Origin: JAKAWQ01 sp035549615
Lineage (GTDB): Bacteria; Pseudomonadota; Alphaproteobacteria; Acetobacterales; Acetobacteraceae
Assembly: GCA_035549615.1 (NCBI GenBank)
Contig: DASZQO010000179.1
Coordinates: 1-11,333, forward strand
Length of the DNA stretch: 11,333 nt
Direction of reading: 5' to 3'
Under the pieces are notes generated by a model. It ran no database searches. It saw nothing but the letters and a program-made list of their open reading frames with translations, and was not told the DNA's origin. Positions 6,095 through 11,333 of this stretch are shown piece by piece; position 1 is the stretch's first letter; each line of letters begins with the position of its first letter. A program made the position numbers and the translations under genes.

Positions 6095-7393
6095 CGCATG
6101 AGCGAGCGCATCCATCCCGCTCTCGGCGGAACGCTGCAAAGGCGCGTCCTGCCGCGGAGATAGATCGGTCGGCCCCGAACCGAGGGCAAGGGCCGCGCGC
6201 GCGGAATCCTCCCCTTCTTCCCGGGATCCCCGGCCGCGGCGGCGCACCGCACGGCTCTCGGTGCGGAGCTGGCCGCAGGCGGCGAGGATATCCGCCCCGC
6301 GCGGCGTGCGCACCGGAGCGGCAAAGCCAGCGGCACGGACGATTCCGGCAAAGCGGGCGATCCGCTCGGGCGGGCTCGGCGCGAAACGGCTGCCAGGCCA
6401 GGGGTTGAAGGGGATCAGATTGACCTTGGCCGGAATGCGCGCGATCAGCCGGACGAGCGCCCGGGCCTCCGCGTCCGAATCGTTCACGCCATCCAGCATC
6501 ACATACTCAAAGGTGATGCGCCGCGCGTTCGAGGCCCCGGGATAGCGCCGGCAGGCCGCGATCAGCTCGGCAATCGGATATTTGCGGTTGAGCGGCACCA
6601 GCTCGTCCCGCAGCGCATCCGTCACCGCATGCAGGCTGACGGCGAGATTGACCCCGAGTTCCGCGCCGCAGCGATCCATCATCGGCACCACGCCCGAGGT
6701 CGAGAGGGTGATGCGCCGGCGTGAGAGCGCGACCCCCTCGCCATCCATCAGGATGGCAAGGGCGGCAGCCACCGCCTCGTAATTGTAGAGCGGCTCGCCC
6801 ATCCCCATCAGCACGATGTTGGAGAGAAGCCGCGGCGTGCGGGCAGTCGGCCACTCGCCGAAGGCATCGAGCAGGGCGAGGAACTGGCCGACGATGTCCG
6901 CCGGGGAGAGATTGCGCGCGAGAAGCTGCGTGCCGGTATGGCAGAACCGGCAGGAGAGCGTGCAGCCCACCTGGGTGGAGACGCAGACGGCACCCCGCTC
7001 CTCCTCGGGATCGGGGATATAGACGGTCTCCACCTCCGCGCCGTCGCGGAATCGGAGAAGGAATTTTCGCGTCGCGTCGGCGCTGACATGGTCGGCTGCC
7101 ACCACCGGCCTGCCGATCACAAAATGCTGAGCGAGCCGCTCGCGCAGCGGGCGGGCGAGCGTGCTCATGCGCGCGAAGTCCACCGCCCCCTGGTGATAGA
7201 TCCAGTGCCAGAGCTGGCGAGCACGAAAGGCGGGCTCCCCAAGCTCGGCGAGTACGGCGGCAAGCTCGGCGCGCGAAAGCCCGACGAGATCGCGCCGGCC
7301 ATCGGCAAGCCGGTTGGAAGGCGGAGAAAAGAGGGCCGACTTGGCGAGAATCCGCGCCCGCTCTTCGCTTTCCGCCAGAGCATGCTCAGCCAC
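6059..7393 (-). CDS. rlmN: RlmN, dual-specificity rRNA/tRNA adenine-C2 methyltransferase, with an unusual C-terminal tail
   Basis: A radical SAM enzyme that methylates C2 of A2503 in 23S rRNA and of A37 in some tRNAs. Visible landmarks are the [4Fe-4S] motif CTLSCRFC (Cys144, Cys148, Cys151), Cys137 in GAVCVSTQVGC, the SAM-site GMGEPL (197-202), LSTSGVVP (230-237), NLAVSLHA (249-256), LNRKYPI (268-274), FEYVMLDGVND (295-305), KVNLIPFNPWPGS (323-335) and Cys373 in ILAACGQL, the residue that becomes methyl-cysteine. The family normally ends soon after this motif; here about 66 more Arg/Ser/Ala-rich residues follow to the stop at 6059, the last of them encoded by a hairpin, T-tract and repeat copy B. 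At 444 aa it is longer than usual (about 380-400). The start is taken as GTG at 7393, which is not certain. It follows the IalB-family gene after 124 bp, an arrangement I recall from Rhizobiales. Confidence 0.95.
   Translation of the reverse strand: MAEHALAESEERARILAKSALFSPPSNRLADGRRDLVGLSRAELAAVLAELGEPAFRARQLWHWIYHQGAVDFARMSTLARPLRERLAQHFVIGRPVVAADHVSADATRKFLLRFRDGAEVETVYIPDPEEERGAVCVSTQVGCTLSCRFCHTGTQLLARNLSPADIVGQFLALLDAFGEWPTARTPRLLSNIVLMGMGEPLYNYEAVAAALAILMDGEGVALSRRRITLSTSGVVPMMDRCGAELGVNLAVSLHAVTDALRDELVPLNRKYPIAELIAACRRYPGASNARRITFEYVMLDGVNDSDAEARALVRLIARIPAKVNLIPFNPWPGSRFAPSPPERIARFAGIVRAAGFAAPVRTPRGADILAACGQLRTESRAVRRRGRGSREEGEDSARAALALGSGPTDLSPRQDAPLQRSAESGMDALAHASRSGHLFFSRD
6070..6123 (-). 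terminator. Terminator-like hairpin within the 3' end of the rlmN frame
   Basis: On the minus strand AGAGCGGGA (6123-6115) pairs perfectly with TCCCGCTCT (6094-6086) over 9 bp, with a 20-nt intervening stretch, then GGCCA, then TTTGTTTTTTT (6080-6070). It looks like a Rho-independent terminator, yet the rlmN stop codon is at 6061-6059, beyond it. It would separate rlmN from the Nfu gene. Confidence 0.6.
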
Positions 7394-7517
7394 GCGGATC
7401 GCGCTCCGGCTTTGCCTCGCAGCCCTGACCGCGACGCGCCCGAATCGTTCCGCCGTCCCGCTCAGGCGCGATCCGGTCGCGAAGAACGGCCGCTTGCCCT
7501 GTCATTTCCGGTCTCTG

Positions 7518-8042
7518 TCATTTTTCCGGGCACGCCTTGATGATCGCGGCATAGGCATTGGAGAAGCCGCGCAGGCTGAAGCTGTCGGTCACCGCCCGCC
7601 CGCCCGGGCCCGGCGAATGCGCAACCGCCGTATAGCCAAGCTTGAAGGCCCGCACCGCCGCCTCACCGTCGCGCGCGAAGGCCGCGTTGCCGGCGGTGTA
7701 GAAGGCAAGATCGGTGCTGCCGACGACCACCGAGACATTGGCGCCCTTGGCGTAGGCAAAGCCGGCGGTGAGCGCGGCCTCATCGCGCGCGCCGGGGCGC
7801 TCCGTCAGGCTCAGCAGAACCTCCCCGCGCCCAGGAAGCGCGGGGGTCGAACTGGTCGGCCGGGTAAAGGCGTAGCAGATGGTCTGGCCACCCTGCACAT
7901 AAGTGGCAGCGGTCCAGTCGGCGAAGACGCCGAGCGGGCTCGGCCCGTTCGTTGCGGCCTGGGCCAAAGCCTGCGGAGCAAGCCCGAGGGCACCGCAGAG
8001 CAGCGAAGCCCCAAGGCAAACGGAGAGATGGGATGTGCGCAT
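7518..8042 (-). CDS. Invasion-associated locus B (IalB) family secreted protein
   Basis: A 174-residue protein. Residues 1-27 form a signal peptide: MRTSH, hydrophobic core LSVCLGASLLCGALGLA and an A-x-A site at ALA (25-27), so the product is exported to the periplasm or beyond. The mature part follows the IalB pattern: FADWTAATYVQGGQTICYAF (40-59), GRGEVLLSLTERPGARDE (71-88), VVVGSTDLAFYTAGNAAFARD (105-125), VRAFKLGYTAVAHSPGPGG (130-148), TDSFSLRGFSNAYAAI (152-167). Two Cys remain after cleavage, Cys56 and Cys171, probably a disulfide. IalB was named for Bartonella erythrocyte invasion, but relatives occur widely in free-living alphaproteobacteria, so no virulence role is implied. The ATG at 8042 has GGAG almost touching it, so the start signal is poor. 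It is divergent from the methyltransferase gene (78 bp apart) and upstream of rlmN. Confidence 0.85.
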   Translation of the reverse strand: MRTSHLSVCLGASLLCGALGLAPQALAQAATNGPSPLGVFADWTAATYVQGGQTICYAFTRPTSSTPALPGRGEVLLSLTERPGARDEAALTAGFAYAKGANVSVVVGSTDLAFYTAGNAAFARDGEAAVRAFKLGYTAVAHSPGPGGRAVTDSFSLRGFSNAYAAIIKACPEK

Positions 8043-8120
8043 GCTCCGGGGAATATCGCCCCCGGCGAAGCACGGCAAGTCGCCCTTCACGCGCCGGGCG
8101 GGGCGCGATATGGCCCTCCG

Positions 8121-9377
8121 ATGGCCACGATCTTCGCCGATCCGCTCGATGCCGGGCTCGCTGCGCAGTATGAAGCCTATCCCTATCCGCGCCGCGATCC
8201 GGCGGATGAACGGAAACGGCTGATCATAGGCAGCCCGAGCCATCTGCGCGAAATTGACTACTGGCTTTTCCGGGCGGCGCGGCCGCGGAGCCGCCCGCTC
8301 CGGGCGCTCATCGCCGGCGGCGGCACGGGCGATGGCACCATCATGCTGGCGCAGCAGCTCGCCGCCGCCGGCCGGCCCGGCAGCGTCACCTATCTCGACC
8401 GTTCCCGGGCCTCGATGGCGATCGCCCGGGCGCGGGCAAAGATGCGCGGCCTTGAGAACATCGTCTGGCGGAACGAATCGCTGCTCGATCTCCCTGGCTC
8501 GGGCCTTGGCCCCTTCGACTACATCGATTGCTGCGGCGTGCTGCACCACCTGCCCGATCCGGATGCCGGGCTTGCCGCGCTTCTCTCCGTGCTGGCGCCC
8601 GATGGTGGCATCGGGCTCATGGTCTATGCGCCGCACGGACGCACCGGGGTGGGCATGCTCCAGCAGGCGCTCGCCCTGCTCACGCCGCCGTCCGAGCCGC
8701 CGGCGGCGCGGCTCGCGGTTGCGAAGCGGTTGCTCAAGCACTTGCCGCAATCCGCCTGGCTGCGGCGCAACCCCTATATCGGCGATCATCTCGAAGGGGG
8801 CGATGCGGGAATCTATGATCTCCTGCTCAATCCGCGTGAGCGGACCTACACGATCGCCGAGCTTGCCGCCCTGCTCGGCCGCGCGGGGCTCGCGATCGCC
8901 GCATTGATGGAGCCGATGCGCTACGACCCGGCGACCTGGCTTCCCGATCCCAGGCTGCGCGCCCTCGCCGAGCCCATCGATGCGCTGGGCAAGGCGGCGC
9001 TCGCCGAGGCGATCACCGGCAATATGAGCACGCATATCGCCTATTGCGTCCGCGTCGGCAGCCTGCCCGCCCTGCCCGACCCCACGTCTCCGGAAGCGGT
9101 GCCGCTGATGCGCGAGATCTCCGGGCCGGATCTCGCCAGGCATATCGGCGCGGATGGAACGATGTCCTTCCTTTTCGATGGGCTGCGCGCGCTCGTTCCG
9201 GTCCCCCGCCTCGCCCAGCCGATCCTCAACCTGATCGACGGCGAAAGGACCGTCGCGGAGATCGGCGCGGCCCTGGCCGGCCGCGGCATCGCGGAGGCCG
9301 AGTTCCAGCGCGCCTGGCCGGAACTCTTCGCAAGACTCTCCGGGCTCAACCGGCTCCTGCTCGCGTCTCCCCCCTGA
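8121..9377 (+). CDS. Class I SAM-dependent methyltransferase with an uncharacterised C-terminal domain
   Basis: A 418-residue protein. A short N-terminal motif YEAYPYPRRDPADE (17-30) precedes a Rossmann methyltransferase fold: motif I ALIAGGGTGDGT (62-73), acidic end of strand 2 YLDRS (91-95), FDYIDCCGVLHHLPDPDAGL (132-151) as motif IV/post-IV, and LAPDGGIGLMVYAP (158-171). Residues about 180-340 hold a helical insert with YIGDHLEGGDAGIYDLLLNPRERTYT (219-244). The last 70 residues (about 348-412), with LNLIDGERTVAEIGAALAGRGI, look like a small winged-helix domain of the kind seen in PqqD-like modules. The target is unknown; protein or small-molecule methylation are both possible. The ATG at 8121 is chosen because the fold starts soon after and the upstream frame is antisense to ialB. 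No strong ribosome site is visible. It converges on the FYDLN gene (19 bp apart). Confidence 0.85.
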   Translation: MATIFADPLDAGLAAQYEAYPYPRRDPADERKRLIIGSPSHLREIDYWLFRAARPRSRPLRALIAGGGTGDGTIMLAQQLAAAGRPGSVTYLDRSRASMAIARARAKMRGLENIVWRNESLLDLPGSGLGPFDYIDCCGVLHHLPDPDAGLAALLSVLAPDGGIGLMVYAPHGRTGVGMLQQALALLTPPSEPPAARLAVAKRLLKHLPQSAWLRRNPYIGDHLEGGDAGIYDLLLNPRERTYTIAELAALLGRAGLAIAALMEPMRYDPATWLPDPRLRALAEPIDALGKAALAEAITGNMSTHIAYCVRVGSLPALPDPTSPEAVPLMREISGPDLARHIGADGTMSFLFDGLRALVPVPRLAQPILNLIDGERTVAEIGAALAGRGIAEAEFQRAWPELFARLSGLNRLLLASPP

Positions 9378-9396
9378 TCCCCCTTTTGGGGCCGGT

Positions 9397-9729
9397 TCAA
9401 TTCTCCTGGTCGTCGGAGGCCGGGCCGACCTCGATATCGCTGCCGAGCGCGTCGGGATCATCGCCGAGATCGGAGGTGTCCTCGATCACGTCCTCGTCGG
9501 CCGCCTCGGCCGCCTCCTCGATCTCCAGACCTTCCTCCTCGGGCACCGGCTGGGGCTTCTTGATCCGCCGGTCATCCAGCGGCGGGCTTGGCGGGCGGCG
9601 CAGACGCGGCTGCTCGGCCGGCTGCTCGGTATGGCATTTGGGGCAGACGGCCGGGGTCCGGCCGAGGTCATAAAAGCGCGTGCCACACGCCACGCAGATG
9701 CGCTTGCTGCCGAGTTCCGGCTTCACCAT
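9397..9729 (-). CDS. FYDLN-type acidic zinc-ribbon protein (TIGR02300 family)
   Basis: A 110-residue protein beginning MVKPELGSKRICVACGTRFYDLGRTPAVCPKCHTEQ, the family signature. Two CxxC knuckles, Cys12/Cys15 and Cys29/Cys32, frame the FYDL sequence and should bind one zinc ion. From about residue 63 the protein is low-complexity and strongly acidic (runs of Glu, Asp and Ala, e.g. EEEGLEIEEAAEAADEDV) and is probably disordered. I chose the ATG at 9729 because homologues begin MAKPELGTKR; a GTG sixteen codons upstream keeps the frame open. In many alphaproteobacteria the family sits beside aroA and cmk, as here, divergently. Its function is not known; the acidic tail suggests contact with a basic partner such as a nucleic-acid-binding protein (inference). 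On the minus strand a TTGACA (9796-9791) could be its -35, without a good -10. Confidence 0.92.
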   Translation of the reverse strand: MVKPELGSKRICVACGTRFYDLGRTPAVCPKCHTEQPAEQPRLRRPPSPPLDDRRIKKPQPVPEEEGLEIEEAAEAADEDVIEDTSDLGDDPDALGSDIEVGPASDDQEN

Positions 9730-9846
9730 CGGTCCAGGTTCCGTTCTTTTCTTTTGAGCGGAGCGGCGCCTTGCCACCGCCCGGGCGCCCTGTCAAACCT
9801 CGTACGCAGATTTTTCCGCCTCCAGGTGACATTCCGTTCCACCGTC

Positions 9847-11214
9847 ATGGATACCGCTCCCAGCATTCCGCCCACGGATCCATTGGGCATGAAATCCTTG
9901 CGGGCCTCTCGCCCCGCCGGGCCGCTCTCCGGAAGCCTCCGCATCCCCGGCGATAAGTCGATCAGCCACCGTGCGCTGATGTTTGGTGCGCTCGCCGTGG
10001 GAGAGACAAGCATCCGGGGCCTTCTCGAAGGCGAGGATGTGCTGGCGACGGCGGCGGCGATGCGCGCGCTCGGCGCCGACGTGATGCGCGAATCGGATGG
10101 AACCTGGCGCGTCGCAGGGCGCGGCATCGGCGGCCTCGTCGAGCCTGCGAGCGTGCTCGATATGGGCAATTCCGGCACCTCGGCGCGCCTCATCAGCGGC
10201 ATCCTCGCCACCCACCCGATCTTCTCGGTGCTGACCGGCGATGCGAGCCTGCGCGCAAGGCCGATGCGGCGGGTCATCGCGCCCCTTTCGGCCACCGGCG
10301 CCCGTTTTTCCGCCCGGGCGGGCGGGCTCCTGCCGATGGCGATCGAGGGCACGGGAGAAGCACTGCCGCTCCACTACCGTCTGCCGGTGGCCTCGGCGCA
10401 GGTCAAATCGGCCGTGCTGCTGGCGGGTCTCAATGCGCGCGGCGAGACCGTGGTTGAGGAGCCGGCGCCGACCCGTGACCATACCGAGAACCTGCTCCGT
10501 CATTTCGGCGCCGAGGTGAGCGTCGAGGAAGCGGGCGCGGGCCGGCGCATCCGCCTTGCCGGGCAGCCGGAGCTCCGCGCCGCCGATGTCGTGGTGCCGG
10601 CGGATCCGTCCTCGGCCGCCTTTCCGCTGGTGGCGGCGTTGCTGGTGCCGGGCTCGGTGCTGAGACTCGCGGGGGTGGGGCTCAATCCGCTTCGCACCGG
10701 CCTTCTCGCCACGCTCACCGAGATGGGAGCCAAAATCACCATCGAGGATCCGCGGACGGAGGGCGGCGAGCCGATCGGCGATCTCGTCGTGCAGCAGAGC
10801 GCGCTCCGCGGCATCGATGTGCCCGCCGATCGGGCGCCGCGCATGATCGACGAATACCCGATCCTCGCCGTGGCTTCCGCCTGTGCCACGGGTCTCACGC
10901 GGATGCGCGGGCTCGCCGAGCTTCGGGTGAAGGAGAGCGACCGGCTCGCCGCCACGGCGGCGATGCTCGCCGCCAACGGGGCGAAGGTCGAGATTGAGGG
11001 CGATGATCTCCTCGTGCACGGCACCGGCCGCCCGCCGCCGGGCGGCGGGCTCGTCACGAGTGCGATGGATCATCGCATCGCGATGAGCGCGCTCGTCCTC
11101 GGCCTTGCAAGCGAGGCGCCGGTGACGGTGGACGATACCGGCTTCATCGATACGAGCTTTCCCGGCTTCGTCGCCCTCATGACAGAGGCGGGCGCCCGCT
11201 TCTCCGCCGCGTGA
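9847..11214 (+). CDS. aroA: 3-phosphoshikimate 1-carboxyvinyltransferase (EPSP synthase), class II
   Basis: A 455-residue enzyme that joins shikimate-3-phosphate and phosphoenolpyruvate in the sixth step of the shikimate pathway. Key blocks: GDKSISHR (35-42), GLLEGEDV (58-65), LDMGNSGTSARL (104-115), GDASLRARPM (131-140), SAQVKSAVLLAGLN (183-196), RDHTE (210-214), DPSSAAFPLVAALL (253-266), DRAPRMIDEYPILAV (328-342) with the catalytic Asp335, LRVKESDRL (359-367) and DHRIAMS (408-414). GDK, SAQxK and RDHTE place it in class II, near Agrobacterium CP4; the class II NxTR block appears here as NPLR. Gly110 stands where CP4 has Ala100, the residue linked to glyphosate insensitivity, so ordinary sensitivity is expected by inference. 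The start is uncertain: ATG at 9847 or 9889, neither with a clear ribosome site. It overlaps cmk by 4 nt. Confidence 0.97.
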   Translation: MDTAPSIPPTDPLGMKSLRASRPAGPLSGSLRIPGDKSISHRALMFGALAVGETSIRGLLEGEDVLATAAAMRALGADVMRESDGTWRVAGRGIGGLVEPASVLDMGNSGTSARLISGILATHPIFSVLTGDASLRARPMRRVIAPLSATGARFSARAGGLLPMAIEGTGEALPLHYRLPVASAQVKSAVLLAGLNARGETVVEEPAPTRDHTENLLRHFGAEVSVEEAGAGRRIRLAGQPELRAADVVVPADPSSAAFPLVAALLVPGSVLRLAGVGLNPLRTGLLATLTEMGAKITIEDPRTEGGEPIGDLVVQQSALRGIDVPADRAPRMIDEYPILAVASACATGLTRMRGLAELRVKESDRLAATAAMLAANGAKVEIEGDDLLVHGTGRPPPGGGLVTSAMDHRIAMSALVLGLASEAPVTVDDTGFIDTSFPGFVALMTEAGARFSAA

Positions 11215-11333
11215 AGCCCCCGCTCATCATCGCGATCGACGGCCCGGCGGCCGCCGGGAAGGGCACGCTCGCGCGCCGGCTCGCGAAGCATTTCGGCCTG
11301 CCGCATCTCGATACCGGGCTGCTCTATCGCGCC
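11211..11333 (+). CDS. cmk: Cytidylate kinase, 5' part only
   Basis: The first 41 codons before the window ends, beginning KPPLIIAIDGPAAAGKGT after a GTG start. The P-loop is GPAAAGKGT (11-19), and DTGLLYRA (34-41) is the CMP-binding start of the family (usually DTGxxYRA). The enzyme phosphorylates CMP and dCMP with ATP. Its GTG overlaps the TGA of aroA in a GTGA junction, so the two are almost certainly translationally coupled; aroA-cmk, often followed by rpsA, is a common alphaproteobacterial operon. The product is truncated only by the window edge. Confidence 0.95.
   Translation, partial: MKPPLIIAIDGPAAAGKGTLARRLAKHFGLPHLDTGLLYRA

Noticed and set aside
7314..8120. A 269-codon N-terminal extension of the methyltransferase frame on the plus strand
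   Set aside because: It is antisense to rlmN and ialB, has shadow-like composition, and the recognisable methyltransferase begins at the ATG at 8121.
9380..9391. Small hairpin CCCC-TTTT-GGGG between two convergent genes
   Set aside because: A 4-bp stem with no following T-tract is too weak to call a terminator.
7518..9461. A 647-codon open frame on the minus strand spanning ialB and the region antisense to the methyltransferase
   Set aside because: Only the last 174 codons (7518-8042) look like protein, with a signal peptide and IalB motifs. The rest is Arg/Gly/Glu-rich antisense of the methyltransferase gene, as expected from high GC.
9793..11073. 426-codon open frame antisense to aroA
   Set aside because: His/Arg/Gly-rich shadow of a clearly functional EPSP synthase gene.

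Overview
The window reads as chromosomal DNA of a high-GC alphaproteobacterium, most likely of the Hyphomicrobiales (Rhizobiales) type. Pointers are a TIGR02300/FYDLN-type acidic zinc-ribbon gene divergent from aroA, aroA overlapping cmk, an invasion-associated-locus-B (IalB) family gene next to rlmN, a class II EPSP synthase, small proteins that resemble rhizobial families, and promoter-like boxes of the TTGAC-N17-CTA type. Family assignments are from recognition of sequence motifs, not from a search.

Layout. 1-74: 3'-truncated tRNA-Leu(UAG), minus strand, with a promoter-like pair behind it. 294-1997: NCS2-type (uracil/xanthine permease family) membrane protein with an extra C-terminal domain resembling a degenerate GHKL/RsbW ATPase fold. 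2092-2346: 84-residue membrane protein on the minus strand. 2347-2797: no supported gene. 2798-3482: a compact cold-shock unit, with a promoter-like pair, a leader of about 130 nt, cspA, a strong hairpin terminator, a 69-residue basic protein and a second terminator. 3687-4528: two unrecognised small proteins. 4555-4697: tRNA-Gly(UCC) with its terminator, which lies in a short dispersed repeat.

4744-8042 is a minus-strand block: a RutE-like nitroreductase, an Nfu-type Fe-S scaffold, RlmN and an IalB-family secreted protein. A second copy of the repeat supplies a terminator at the 3' end of rlmN. 8121-9377 (plus) is a SAM-dependent methyltransferase with an uncharacterised C-terminal domain, divergent from ialB. 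9397-9729 (minus) is the FYDLN protein, divergent from aroA (9847-11214, plus), which overlaps cmk by 4 nt at the right edge.

Together this is mostly housekeeping: translation (two tRNAs, RlmN), Fe-S assembly (Nfu; RlmN itself needs an Fe-S cluster), the shikimate pathway (AroA), nucleotide metabolism (Cmk) and cold-shock RNA chaperoning. I see no phage, transposase, CRISPR, toxin-antitoxin or biosynthetic cluster. The points most worth a second look are the permease fusion with substituted substrate residues, the RlmN reading frame that runs through a terminator-like repeat, and the cspA/hairpin/small-gene arrangement.
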